This document shows, piece after piece, positions 38,734 through 48,932 of a DNA stretch of 64,000 nt (position 1 is its first letter; every line of letters begins with the position of its first letter). The stretch covers positions 1-64,000 of the forward strand of contig JAHJNL010000054.1 of the NCBI GenBank assembly GCA_018820855.1, given 5' to 3'. The notes beneath the pieces were generated by a model. The model made no database searches and was not told where the DNA came from. It saw only the letters and a list, made by a program, of their open reading frames with translations. The DNA comes from Pseudomonadota bacterium (GTDB lineage: Bacteria > Desulfobacterota > Desulfobulbia > Desulfobulbales > Desulfocapsaceae). A program made the translations under genes and the position numbers.

Positions 38734-41700
38734 ATGTCGGAACCTTTCGAGGTTAAAGAGCAAGGCCGCATCATTGGCGACTGGGTCTGTACGATCCCCG
38801 GCACAGCTGTATCCTTCTCTGAAGGAATCGCTTTATCATCTCTTTTTGCTGATCTTGACAATCACCATCTTCTCACTGGTAATCCTGCAACTTGTCTCAT
38901 CAGCCAGGTAACTACCGATTCCCGCAAGGCGACAGCCGGCTCCCTCTTTATTGCCCTTGTTGGCAGTCAGCATGATGGGCACACCTTCATTTCCCAGGCT
39001 GGCAACAGAAAATGTTCAGCATTTCTAGTCGAAAAGGGAAGGGTGGGGCTGGACTCCTATGGTGACGAAGCCTGTGTCATTGAAGTTGACAACACAAGAA
39101 TGGCGTATGCGGCAATTGCGGAAACTCTCTTTGCTCATCCGGCTCGTCAAATGGATATGGTTGCTATCACAGGAACAAATGGCAAAACCACTGTCAGTTA
39201 TCTTTTGGAGTCGGTTCTGCATCAGGCAGGAAAACAGCCAGGAGTATTAGGGACGATTAATTATCGCTATCTGACCCGGCAAGGTGAGATGGTTGTAGTC
39301 CCTTCATCTTTCACCACCCCTGAACCCCTCCTCCTCCAGGAAACATTGCGTCGTATGGCAGACAGTGGAGTGGACACCGTGGTCATGGAGGTTTCTTCAC
39401 ATGGTCTTGAACAGCAGCGTATCGGAACGCTCTCTTTTGATGTGGCTGCCTTTACCAACCTCTCACGTGACCATCTGGATTACCACCAGGACATGGATGC
39501 CTACTTTGCTGCTAAATCCCTTCTGTTTACCAAACATCTGCGCAAGGGCGGCAGGGCAGTTGTCACCATGGGTGATGCAGGGGGAGAAAAATATTTTTGG
39601 GGCAACAGGCTTCGCCAGATATGCGAGGAACAAGGTCTCTCTGTTCTTTGTTGCGGAGCAGCAAGCGGAGATATCTATCCTTTGGAGGTAACAGGAGACC
39701 TGGCTGGGACCAGGATCCGTCTGCGGACACCGGCAGGAGACAGGGACATCTCTTCTCCCTTGGTCGGGGATTTTAACGTAGCCAACATCCAGACCACCTT
39801 TGCGGTGGCTTTGACCCTGGGCATAGAGCCCTTATCTATCTGCAATGCTCTCAGCAGTGCAGTCGGAGCTCCTGGACGGTTGCAGCGGATGGTGACCTGT
39901 ACACGTGAACAGACGTTTTTGCCGTCAGTCTTTGTTGATTATGCCCATACACCGGATGCTCTGGAACAGGTCCTGAAAACAGTGAAAGCCCTTCCTCATC
40001 GCACCCTGTATTGTGTTTTTGGCTGCGGCGGAGACAGAGATGCGGGAAAACGGCCACTCATGGGTGGCATTGCAGGGAAATACAGTGATATAGCCATTGT
40101 TACCGATGACAACCCGCGCAGTGAGGTTTCCTCTGCTATTCTTTCTGCAATAGTTGCGGGGATGCGCATATCCGGCCTTGCCGAACAGGCGATTCCATGG
40201 CTGCAGGAGAAGGAAGAAGGAGAGCAGGGGTTCGTTTTGATTCCTGATCGTGCTCAGGCCATTCATGCGACAATTGCAGCGGCAGGAAAAGGGGATATCG
40301 TTCTTATTGCAGGGAAGGGTCACGAGCAATACCAGTTGACTTCTGAGGGAAAGAAATTCTTTGATGATTCCCTCGAGGCTGCAGAGGCCTTGAGCAGATG
40401 GAGGCTTGAATCCCTGATCCAGGCCACGGAAGGTTATTTGCTGGGAAGACGGGAAACAGCAATAATACTTGGCTCGCTGAGCACTGATTCGCGAAAAATC
40501 GGGAAGGGTGATATTTTTGTGGCTTTGAGAGGAGAGCGATTTGATGGCCATGATTTCGTGAAGCAGGTGGTAGCTGCAGGTGCAGGCTGCCTTGTTCTTG
40601 AACAGGAACCGGAAGAACCCCTTTCGGTTCCTGCGCTTATTGTAAAGAATACGGAACGGGCACTTGGAGATCTGGCGGCATACAGGCGAAACTGTATGAA
40701 GGAGATCAGTCGGCCAATCGTGGCAGCTATTACAGGAAGTAGCGGTAAGACTACGGTCAAGGAGATGTGTGCCGCCATTTTTGCCGAGCGGTGGCCTGAT
40801 GGTGCAGATGTGGCCAGAGGCAGGGTTTTGAAAACAGAAGGGAATTTCAATAATCTTATTGGCCTTCCCCTCTCTCTGCTCCCTGTTACACCGAGACATC
40901 AGGCAGTAATCTTAGAAATGGGGATGAATGCTCCCGGTGAAATTGCCAGGCTGACAGAGATAGCAGATCCTGATATCGCCTGTATTGTCAATGTGCATGG
41001 GGCACATCTTCAGGGCTTGGGAGATATTGATGGCGTAGCCAGGGCCAAAGGCGAACTTTTTCAAGGTTGCGGTAAAGACAGTGTCTTGGTAGTAAATAGT
41101 GACGATCCAAGGGTGGTGGCAGCGGCTCGGGGGTGTAAGCAGAAAAAAATTTTTTACGGAATGGATCCGAAGCAGCATGCTTTTCCTCTGAAAGTCTGGT
41201 CTTCAGTTCAGGAAACGAGTGAACGGGAAGAGATTCCTTTTACTCTCCATATTCTGAAGGAAGAGGCACGGGTTGTTCTTCAGGTACCGGGCATTCATAA
41301 CATTGCCAATGGTCTTGCTGCCGCAGCCATAGCACATGCGGCAGGAATTGACCTTTCCACTATAGCCAAAGGGCTTTCTGCCTTTGTTCCTGCGGATCGT
41401 CGTATGCAGATTCTGAACGGCCCGGCCGGGAGTCGACTTATAAATGACACGTATAATGCCAACCCTGCTTCCATGCGAGCCGGAATCAGCACGCTCTGTC
41501 AACTGGGGTCTGGAGAACATATTGCCATCCTTGGGGACATGCTGGAACTGGGGGCGGGGAGTGAATCCCTGCATAGAGAGATCGGAGCCTATGCTGCTGC
41601 ATCCGGTGTTGACTTTCTTGGCCTGGTGGGTGATTTTGCTCATGTGGTAGCGGCCGGTGCCGAAGAGCAGGGTATGGCTCCTGGACGTGTGAAAGTCTTT

Positions 41701-41838
41701 TCGAGCAAGAAAGAGTGTCTCTCGTGGATACAGGAACTGGTTCTTCGGGGATGTGTGCATTCCGGGACATATATCCTGGTTAAAGGGTCGCGCGGTATGC
41801 GGCTGGAAACCCTAATTGAACAACTACAGTCTGAATAA
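38734..41838 (+). CDS. murEF: MurE-MurF fusion: UDP-MurNAc-tripeptide synthetase plus UDP-MurNAc-tripeptide:D-Ala-D-Ala ligase
   Basis: two Mur ligase modules in one 1034-aa ORF: AITGTNGKTTVSYLLE ... VTDDNPRSE (meso-DAP-type MurE), then AITGSSGKTTVKEMCA ... EMGMNAPGEIARLTEIADPDIACIVNVHGAHL (MurF); junction near 40396. Confidence 0.95.
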   Translation: MSEPFEVKEQGRIIGDWVCTIPGTAVSFSEGIALSSLFADLDNHHLLTGNPATCLISQVTTDSRKATAGSLFIALVGSQHDGHTFISQAGNRKCSAFLVEKGRVGLDSYGDEACVIEVDNTRMAYAAIAETLFAHPARQMDMVAITGTNGKTTVSYLLESVLHQAGKQPGVLGTINYRYLTRQGEMVVVPSSFTTPEPLLLQETLRRMADSGVDTVVMEVSSHGLEQQRIGTLSFDVAAFTNLSRDHLDYHQDMDAYFAAKSLLFTKHLRKGGRAVVTMGDAGGEKYFWGNRLRQICEEQGLSVLCCGAASGDIYPLEVTGDLAGTRIRLRTPAGDRDISSPLVGDFNVANIQTTFAVALTLGIEPLSICNALSSAVGAPGRLQRMVTCTREQTFLPSVFVDYAHTPDALEQVLKTVKALPHRTLYCVFGCGGDRDAGKRPLMGGIAGKYSDIAIVTDDNPRSEVSSAILSAIVAGMRISGLAEQAIPWLQEKEEGEQGFVLIPDRAQAIHATIAAAGKGDIVLIAGKGHEQYQLTSEGKKFFDDSLEAAEALSRWRLESLIQATEGYLLGRRETAIILGSLSTDSRKIGKGDIFVALRGERFDGHDFVKQVVAAGAGCLVLEQEPEEPLSVPALIVKNTERALGDLAAYRRNCMKEISRPIVAAITGSSGKTTVKEMCAAIFAERWPDGADVARGRVLKTEGNFNNLIGLPLSLLPVTPRHQAVILEMGMNAPGEIARLTEIADPDIACIVNVHGAHLQGLGDIDGVARAKGELFQGCGKDSVLVVNSDDPRVVAAARGCKQKKIFYGMDPKQHAFPLKVWSSVQETSEREEIPFTLHILKEEARVVLQVPGIHNIANGLAAAAIAHAAGIDLSTIAKGLSAFVPADRRMQILNGPAGSRLINDTYNANPASMRAGISTLCQLGSGEHIAILGDMLELGAGSESLHREIGAYAAASGVDFLGLVGDFAHVVAAGAEEQGMAPGRVKVFSSKKECLSWIQELVLRGCVHSGTYILVKGSRGMRLETLIEQLQSE

Positions 41839-41841
41839 GTT

Positions 41842-42921
41842 ATGCTTTATCACCTCCTTTATCCACTGCATACTGACATCAGTGCCTTTAATGTCTTTCG
41901 CTATATCACTGTCCGTTCCATCGGTGGTGCGGTGACCGCCTTCCTCATTATGCTCTTTCTCGGACCGTGGTTTATCAGGAAATTGAAACAGTATCAGGTG
42001 GGACAGGTGGTGCGTGATGACGGACCGGAGACCCATCTCGCCAAACAGGGTGTGCCCACCATGGGGGGCGTTCTGATTCTCTTTGCTATCACCTCGGCCA
42101 CGTTGCTCTGGGCCAGGCTTGACAATCCCCTGGTCTGGCTCCTGCTCTTTGTGGCCCTCTTTTTCGGACTCATCGGCAGTATCGATGACTACCGAAAGAT
42201 CAAAAAGAAGTCCAGTGACGGTCTCAGTGCCAGAGGCAAGCTCCTGATGCAGATTTTCGGGGCCTCGGTGGTGGGACTCTTTGTCCTCCTCCATCCCGGC
42301 TATGACGGGCAGCTCAGTGTTCCCTTCCTGAAAAACATCCATCCTGATCTTTCCTGGTTTTATGTGGTCTTTGCTGTTCTGGTTATTGTCGGTTCGTCAA
42401 ATGCGGTCAACCTGACTGATGGTCTGGATGGTCTGGCTGCAGGCCCCACTGTCATTTCGGCCTCGGTCTACCTCATTTTTTCCTATCTTGCCGGGCATGC
42501 CGTACTTGCTGATTATCTCCAGCTTCCCTATGTTCAGGGTGCGGGAGAGCTTGCTATCTTCTGCGGGGCCATGGTCGGGGCCTGTCTCGGTTTCCTCTGG
42601 TTTAATGCCTATCCGGCCCAGATCTTCATGGGAGATGTGGGCTCACTGGCCTTGGGTGGTGCCCTGGGCGGAGTGGCCATCATCATCAAACAGGAGATCC
42701 TGCTGGCCATAGTCGGGGGGATTTTTGTCATGGAGGCCATTTCTGTCATCCTTCAGGTGGGCTATTTTAAGATCAGTCACGGTAAACGGATCTTTCTCAT
42801 GGCTCCTTTTCACCATCATTTTGAGAAAAAAGGATGGCATGAGCCCAAGGTTGTGGTCCGTTTCTGGATAGTCTCTGTGGTTCTCGGCCTCTTTGCCATT
42901 GCAACCTTGAAACTGCGCTGA
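41842..42921 (+). CDS. mraY: phospho-N-acetylmuramoyl-pentapeptide-transferase
   Basis: TPTMGG-type [65 protein letters not shown]. Confidence 0.98.
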   Translation: MLYHLLYPLHTDISAFNVFRYITVRSIGGAVTAFLIMLFLGPWFIRKLKQYQVGQVVRDDGPETHLAKQGVPTMGGVLILFAITSATLLWARLDNPLVWLLLFVALFFGLIGSIDDYRKIKKKSSDGLSARGKLLMQIFGASVVGLFVLLHPGYDGQLSVPFLKNIHPDLSWFYVVFAVLVIVGSSNAVNLTDGLDGLAAGPTVISASVYLIFSYLAGHAVLADYLQLPYVQGAGELAIFCGAMVGACLGFLWFNAYPAQIFMGDVGSLALGGALGGVAIIIKQEILLAIVGGIFVMEAISVILQVGYFKISHGKRIFLMAPFHHHFEKKGWHEPKVVVRFWIVSVVLGLFAIATLKLR

Positions 42922-44306
42922 TGGGTTCTATAAACAGGATAAGGCCCGGACAGAGGGCAGTGGTTATGGGACTTGGTGTCTCCGGTCGTGCAGCCGTTCG
43001 CTATCTGCTGGCCTCTGATGTACAGGTTTTTGTTTCAGACAGTCGTGAGTTTACGGAATTGCCCCTTAGCGATCAAGAGTATCTGCTGGAAAATGACGTT
43101 GCCTTTGAGGGTGGTGGTCACAGCAGGGATTTCCTCCTTCAGGGTGACTTTATTGTCATCAGTCCCGGTATTGCCACGGATCTGCCTCTGCTCGTGGAGA
43201 TGCGGGGACAGAATATTCCGGTCTTGGGTGAGTTGGCCCTGGCCGCACCGCAGCTCAGCGAACAGGTGGTGGCGGTGACCGGGACAAATGGCAAAACAAC
43301 GGTTACTGCCCTGATCGGAGAACTGCTGGCAGCCTCCGGGAAAAAGGTCTTTGTGGGTGGGAATATCGGCACACCTCTCCTTGATTATCTCTGCCGGGAA
43401 GAACGGGTGGATGTCCTGGTCCTCGAGCTTTCCAGTTTTCAACTGGAATCGGCAGGAAATTTTCGCCCGGACATAGGAGTGCTGCTCAATATCACCCCGG
43501 ACCATCTTGATCGCCACGGGAGTATGGTTGCCTATGCTGCAGCCAAAATGAAACTTTTTGCTCATCAGGAAAAACAGGACAAGGCAATCCTCTGCAGCGA
43601 TGATCCCATGTGTAGACAGATCATGCCCTTGCTCACTGAGCAGAAAGTCTTCTCTTTTGGTACCCAAAGTGATTGCGAGGCCAAAGGTGAGGGCAGTGAG
43701 CTCATAATTACTCTGGATGGCGAAAAACAGTCTTATTCTCTTGCCGGGACTCAGCTTGCTTCACACACGGGTCTGTTAAACAGCGGAGCTGCTGTCCTTG
43801 CCGCCACATTGCTTGGCTGCGCACCTGAGGAAATACAGAAAACTCTCAATCGTTTTGCTCCGGCTGCCCATCGGCTGCAGCGTGTGACCGATTGGCATGG
43901 AGTTGAATATTATGATGATTCCAAGGCGACAAATACCGGAGCAGTGCTCAGCGCTCTGGCCTCTTTTGCAGGAAATGTTATTCTCATCGCCGGAGGAAGG
44001 GACAAAGGTGAAGAGTACAGTGTGCTCACACAGGCAGTTAGGGAAAAGGTGAAGGAACTTATACTGATAGGTGAATCGGCTGACTCCATTGCTGATGCCT
44101 TGAGAGATGTGATCTGTGCGAGAAGGGCGGGTTCAATGGAGGAGGCCGTGGCCATGGCTGCTGAAGTTACAGAACCAGGTGATGTGGTTCTCCTCTCACC
44201 TGCCTGCGCGAGCTTTGATATGTTTGATAATTATGGTCATCGTGGTGAGGTCTTCTGCCGTGCTGTACTGGACCTGAAAAAGCGGTTAGGGGAGAAAGCA
44301 GCCTGA
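42921..44306 (+). CDS. murD: UDP-N-acetylmuramoylalanine--D-glutamate ligase
   Basis: VVMGLGVSGRAAVRYLL; VTGTNGKTTVTALIGELL; SSFQLESAGNFRPDIGVLLNITPDHLDRHGSM. Confidence 0.97.
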   Translation: MGSINRIRPGQRAVVMGLGVSGRAAVRYLLASDVQVFVSDSREFTELPLSDQEYLLENDVAFEGGGHSRDFLLQGDFIVISPGIATDLPLLVEMRGQNIPVLGELALAAPQLSEQVVAVTGTNGKTTVTALIGELLAASGKKVFVGGNIGTPLLDYLCREERVDVLVLELSSFQLESAGNFRPDIGVLLNITPDHLDRHGSMVAYAAAKMKLFAHQEKQDKAILCSDDPMCRQIMPLLTEQKVFSFGTQSDCEAKGEGSELIITLDGEKQSYSLAGTQLASHTGLLNSGAAVLAATLLGCAPEEIQKTLNRFAPAAHRLQRVTDWHGVEYYDDSKATNTGAVLSALASFAGNVILIAGGRDKGEEYSVLTQAVREKVKELILIGESADSIADALRDVICARRAGSMEEAVAMAAEVTEPGDVVLLSPACASFDMFDNYGHRGEVFCRAVLDLKKRLGEKAA

Positions 44307-45436
44307 TGGATATTCCTGTACGTCTCATGCTCACCGGCGGTGGCACCGGGGGCCATCTCTTTCCGGCCATTGCCACGGCTGAGGCTCTTTGCCGTCGTCT
44401 GCCGGGAAGTGAAGTCCTCTTTGTCGGGACTAAGAGGAGGATGGACCGGGACAGTCTTGAACAGTATGGATATGCTACCTGTTCCATCCACTGTCAGGGC
44501 TTGAAAGGAAAAAATTTTATGTCCCTTGTCCAGGGACTGGCGATTTTGCCTGTTTCCTGTTTGGAGGCAATGTATCATATTTTGCGTTTCCGGCCGCACC
44601 TGGTGCTCGGGGTTGGTGGCTACGTCACTGGTCCGGTAGTACTGGCTGCAAAACTTCTCGGCAAACCGACACTCATCCATGAACAGAATTCTATCCCAGG
44701 ACTGGCCAACAGGAAGCTGGGAGCATTGGTGACAAAAATATGTCTTTCTCTGCCGGGCAGTGAAAGATGGTTTCCAGGCGGGAAAACAGTACTGACCGGC
44801 AATCCTGTGCGCGAGGCCATCCTGACGCTTGCCCGGAAAGTGAAGAAAAAGAAAGAAGGGCCGCTTACCTTGCTGGTACTTGGCGGAAGCCTGGGTGCTC
44901 ACCGCGTGAATGAACTGGTGACCGGGGCCTTTGCCCTAGGCCTCCAGGGTTTGCAGGGAGTCAGAGTGATTCACCAGACTGGACCGGGTGACGTTGCCAT
45001 GGTTGAAGCCAGTTACCGTAACAGCAAAACAGAGGCCACTGTTTCTCCATTTTTTCGTGATATGGCAGCTGTTTATGAGGAGGCTGACCTTCTTGTATCG
45101 CGCGCCGGGGCCACTACCCTTGCTGAGCTTGCGGTTCTGGGAAAACCGGTTCTGCTCATTCCTTATCCGTATGCTGCTGATCAACATCAGGAAAAAAATG
45201 CGGAATTTTATGTGCAGGGGGGCGGCGCTGTCATGTTTGTGGAAAAAGATCTGACAGCGGAGCTTTTGGCCAAGAATCTAGCGCGCTTGCTCGGAGATCG
45301 GCAAGGCCTTGAAAAAATGGGAGCTGCCATACGCAGTCGAGCCTTTCCCGAGGCTACGGAACATATTGTTGATGTATGTATGGATTTGCTGCGACAGAAA
45401 GTCAAAAGAGCTGGATCTGCCTCCAGAGATGAGTAA
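44306..45436 (+). CDS. murG: undecaprenyldiphospho-muramoylpentapeptide beta-N-acetylglucosaminyltransferase
   Basis: LTGGGTGGHLFPAIATAEAL; LVLGVGGYVTGPVVLAAKLLGKPTLIHEQNSIPGLANR; VSRAGATTLAELAVLGKPVLLIPYPYAADQHQ. Confidence 0.98.
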   Translation: MDIPVRLMLTGGGTGGHLFPAIATAEALCRRLPGSEVLFVGTKRRMDRDSLEQYGYATCSIHCQGLKGKNFMSLVQGLAILPVSCLEAMYHILRFRPHLVLGVGGYVTGPVVLAAKLLGKPTLIHEQNSIPGLANRKLGALVTKICLSLPGSERWFPGGKTVLTGNPVREAILTLARKVKKKKEGPLTLLVLGGSLGAHRVNELVTGAFALGLQGLQGVRVIHQTGPGDVAMVEASYRNSKTEATVSPFFRDMAAVYEEADLLVSRAGATTLAELAVLGKPVLLIPYPYAADQHQEKNAEFYVQGGGAVMFVEKDLTAELLAKNLARLLGDRQGLEKMGAAIRSRAFPEATEHIVDVCMDLLRQKVKRAGSASRDE

Positions 45437-45438
45437 TT

Positions 45439-46824
45439 ATGTATAAAAAGACCCAAAAAATACACTTTGTCGGTATCGGTGGCATTGGTATGAGTGGCAT
45501 TGCAGAACTCCTGCTCAACCTTGGTTACGAGGTTTCCGGCTCTGATCTCCATGACTCTGCTATTACCCGAAATCTGCAGGCTCTGGGTGGCAGTGTGCAT
45601 AAGGGGCATGAAGGCAGCTGGGTGGAGGGATCGGATGTGGTGGTAACCTCATCGGCAATATCTTCCGACAACCCGGAGGTGGTGGCAGCCCTTGCCGCAG
45701 GGATTCCGGTGATCCAGCGGGCCGAGATGCTGGCCGAACTCATGCGTCTGAAAAAATACGGTATTGCAATTGCCGGCAGTCACGGCAAGACTTCAACCAC
45801 CTCCATGGTCAGCTGGATGATGGCCCGTGCCGGTATGGATCCCACTATTGTTGTGGGCGGGAAGATCGACAGTCTCGGTGGTAATGCCAAGCTTGGCCAG
45901 GGAGAGTTTCTGGTGGCCGAGGCAGACGAAAGTGACGGTTCTTTTCTGAAGCTTTCTCCTGTCCTTGAGGTTGTCACTAATATTGATCTGGAACATATGG
46001 ATCATTATAATGACATTGACCATATCAAGGCCACCTTTCTGGAATTTATTGATAGGATTCCCTTTTATGGAGCGGTTATCCTCTGTCTGGACGATGCCAA
46101 TATCGCTGACATCCTGCCGGAGATCAGGAAACGAAAGATTACCTATGGTTTCAATTCCCAAGCTGATCTGTCTGCTGAACAGATTGAGGCAGGTGGCGGC
46201 AGGGTCCGGTTTACGGTAAGGCACAGAGGGGAAGTTCTGGGGGATGTAGATCTTGCGCTAGCAGGAAGGCATAACGTTTATAATTCATTGGCCGTGATCT
46301 GTGTCGGCCTGGAGCTGGAGATTCCTTTTACGATTATTCGTGAGGCCCTGGCAGCCTTTCAAGGGGTGCAGCGGCGTATGCAGCTTAAGGGCAAGGGCAG
46401 GGGGATTACCGTCCTGGATGATTATGGTCATCATCCTACAGAAATCAGGGCTACCTTGGCTGCGATTAAAGAGGCATGGCCGGAGAAACGCCTGGTGGTG
46501 CTCTTTCAGCCGCATCGTTATAGTAGAACCCTGGCCCTGCTCAAAGAGTTTCAGACCTGTTTCCATCAGGCGGATATGTTGATCATGACGGAAATCTATG
46601 CTGCCAGCGAGCAGCCCCTGGCCGGCATCTCCGGGGAAATCTTGCTGGAAGAGGTGAGGAAGCATGGGCAGCGGCAGACCAGATTTATTCCGCAGGTTGA
46701 AGATCTGGCCAAAGAGCTGTTACCGGAACTGGAAGAGGGAGATCTGGTGCTGACTCTGGGGGCCGGCAATATTGTTCTGGCCGGAGAAGAACTGATGGGG
46801 ATGCTTGAGGAAAAAAAAAGCTGA
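45439..46824 (+). CDS. murC: UDP-N-acetylmuramate--L-alanine ligase
   Basis: KIHFVGIGGIGMSGIAELLLNLGYEVSGSDL; AIAGSHGKTSTTSMVSWM; DDYGHHPTEIRATLAA. Confidence 0.98.
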   Translation: MYKKTQKIHFVGIGGIGMSGIAELLLNLGYEVSGSDLHDSAITRNLQALGGSVHKGHEGSWVEGSDVVVTSSAISSDNPEVVAALAAGIPVIQRAEMLAELMRLKKYGIAIAGSHGKTSTTSMVSWMMARAGMDPTIVVGGKIDSLGGNAKLGQGEFLVAEADESDGSFLKLSPVLEVVTNIDLEHMDHYNDIDHIKATFLEFIDRIPFYGAVILCLDDANIADILPEIRKRKITYGFNSQADLSAEQIEAGGGRVRFTVRHRGEVLGDVDLALAGRHNVYNSLAVICVGLELEIPFTIIREALAAFQGVQRRMQLKGKGRGITVLDDYGHHPTEIRATLAAIKEAWPEKRLVVLFQPHRYSRTLALLKEFQTCFHQADMLIMTEIYAASEQPLAGISGEILLEEVRKHGQRQTRFIPQVEDLAKELLPELEEGDLVLTLGAGNIVLAGEELMGMLEEKKS

Positions 46825-46829
46825 AGGAG

Positions 46830-47756
46830 ATGAGGGAGCAGCTCAAAGACAGACTCAGTAGTCTTGCCGAAAATCGGATACAGTGGGATTGTCCACTTGC
46901 TCCGTATACTTCCTTTGGTATCGGCGGGCCGGCATCGGCCCTGGTTACAGTGGAGAGCATAGCAGAATTATTGCGGCTGCTGCAATGTCTTGTGGAAAAC
47001 AATCTGGACTGGCGTGTTATCGGCAGAGGGACTAATCTTCTTGTCGCGGATAGTGGTTTTGCCGGTGTGATTTTCATCCTTGGGAAGGGGCTCTCCCAGA
47101 TAGCTCTTCAGGAAGAAGCAGAATCCGGACAGGTGCTCATCCGGGTCGGTGCCGGTTGCAGCCTTGCCCGCCTCCTGGCCTGGTGTATGGACGAAGGCCT
47201 TTCCGGTCTGGAATTTGTCAGCGGAATTCCAGGAAGTGTTGGCGGGGCTGTTGTCATGAACGCCGGAGCCTGGGGGGGAGAGATGGCGGATGTAATTGTT
47301 TCTCTTACTACAGTCAGTCCCTACGAAGGCGAGAAAATTCTGGGCCGCGAGGAATTAAAATTTAGTTACAGATTATGGGAAAATCCAGAAAAGAGTGGGG
47401 CAAAGTCGATGGTGGTTGCGGCAGATCTCGAATTACGAAACGGGCTGAAAAAAGAAATTGCAGCCCGTTGCAGAGAGTATCTGCAAAAGCGTCTGCAGAA
47501 ACAGCCAAAGGGGCTGAAGAATGCGGGGTCATTTTTTAAAAATCCGCCGGGTGATTCGGCAGGACGCCTTATCGAGGCATCAGGACTCAAGGGTACACGT
47601 TGCGGAGGGGCCATGATTTCGGCGGTTCATGCCAATTTCTTGGTTAATAGTGGACAGGCCACGGCCAAAGATGTCCTGCAGTTGATGGAGCTTGTTCGGG
47701 AGAAGGTGGCAAAAGATAGTGGTATTACACTGGAAACTGAGGTACATTTTCTGTAA
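46830..47756 (+). CDS. murB: UDP-N-acetylmuramate dehydrogenase
   Basis: APYTSFGIGGPASALVTVES; IGRGTNLLVADSGFAGVIF; GLEFVSGIPGSVGGAVVMNAGAWGGEM; NAGSFFKNPPGDSAGRLIEASGLKG. Confidence 0.97.
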   Translation: MREQLKDRLSSLAENRIQWDCPLAPYTSFGIGGPASALVTVESIAELLRLLQCLVENNLDWRVIGRGTNLLVADSGFAGVIFILGKGLSQIALQEEAESGQVLIRVGAGCSLARLLAWCMDEGLSGLEFVSGIPGSVGGAVVMNAGAWGGEMADVIVSLTTVSPYEGEKILGREELKFSYRLWENPEKSGAKSMVVAADLELRNGLKKEIAARCREYLQKRLQKQPKGLKNAGSFFKNPPGDSAGRLIEASGLKGTRCGGAMISAVHANFLVNSGQATAKDVLQLMELVREKVAKDSGITLETEVHFL

Positions 47757-47765
47757 CGATTAACT

Positions 47766-48761
47766 ATGAAGCTGCTGAAAAAAATAAGTGCATTGCTGGA
47801 GAGCAAGAAAAAAGGAAGGGGATCGTTTTCTGTCTTTGCAGAAAAAATGAAACAGGAACCTTGCTACAGGGCCAGTCAGCTTGGATTCGGAGCAGGGAAG
47901 AAGACTTTTCTTGAGAAGCTGAAGGACCGTATCAGGCAACGGAAACCTGCCGGGATTGTCAAGACCGATCGGAGACGGGAGGGCGCGAACCGGCGGCGGT
48001 TTCTCCTCCTTTCTCTGGTGTCGACTGTTACGTTGCTGGGGGTATATCTGGTTCTGGCCGGTCCCTTAGAGGGATACCTCGAGAATTGCCATTACTTCCA
48101 GATTCGGAAAATCGAAATCTCCGGTTGCCGGGTTACCACTCCGGCGGTACTCAAAAAGTTTGCTGAAATTAATTACCAGATGAACATGCTGACTCTGGAT
48201 CCGGAAGTGATTCAGCAACGGTTGCAGGATCATCCTTGGATTTCTCTGGCGAAGATCAGACGGATCTGGCCGGATGAACTGGCTGTTTCCGTCAATGAAT
48301 ACTCTCCTGAGGCCTTGGTTGTTCAGGGAAAAGAGAAGGGCTTTTATTACCTGGATAAATCAGGGAAAATATTTGCTCCTGTTGTTCAGGGCATGGCGCT
48401 TGATTTTCCGGTTGTTACCGGGCTTGATACAGTAGAAGAGAGTGAAGGGAAGAAAGAGGTGCTTGCCCGGGCCATGTCATTTTTACGCTTGGCACAGAGG
48501 AATAATCCAAATTTACCGGCCCAGAATGTTTCAGAGATACACCTCACTGGTGAGGGAGAGATGATTCTGTACCTGGTGAAACATCCCTTTCCAATCTATT
48601 TTGGTGAAGGGGATATTAAAAGAAAATATTACCAGTTGTGCAAGGTGTTGGAAGTACTGTATCAGAAGAAAAAAGGCGGGGCGCTGATTCAGAAGGTGGC
48701 GTATATCCGTATGGATTACCAAGAAAATAAGGTGTTGGTCGCACAAAGCAGTACAGGTTGA
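47766..48761 (+). CDS. ftsQ: cell division protein FtsQ/DivIB with POTRA domain
   Basis: long basic cytoplasmic N-terminus, single TM, FQIRKIEISGCRVTTPAVLKKFAEINYQMNMLTLDPEVIQQRLQDHPWISLAKIRRIWPDELAVSVNEYSPEAL. Confidence 0.92.
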   Translation: MKLLKKISALLESKKKGRGSFSVFAEKMKQEPCYRASQLGFGAGKKTFLEKLKDRIRQRKPAGIVKTDRRREGANRRRFLLLSLVSTVTLLGVYLVLAGPLEGYLENCHYFQIRKIEISGCRVTTPAVLKKFAEINYQMNMLTLDPEVIQQRLQDHPWISLAKIRRIWPDELAVSVNEYSPEALVVQGKEKGFYYLDKSGKIFAPVVQGMALDFPVVTGLDTVEESEGKKEVLARAMSFLRLAQRNNPNLPAQNVSEIHLTGEGEMILYLVKHPFPIYFGEGDIKRKYYQLCKVLEVLYQKKKGGALIQKVAYIRMDYQENKVLVAQSSTG

Positions 48762-48932
48762 AAGGTGACTCTGCAGCAGCGCTCCCATTTCCGTTTGATC
48801 GGGTCGGCTCACGAAGTGGGCAAACGACTTGTCAATCTGATCAAACGAATATATGGCACTGCTGAAAAAGTACTCGTCGAGGCTACTGTAAGTTTTGTTG
48901 CATGAGATTGTCAGGTTATAGGGTTGAAAAGT

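Noticed and set aside
39925-40899. 324-aa minus-strand ORF
   Set aside because: Antisense to murEF; no domain.
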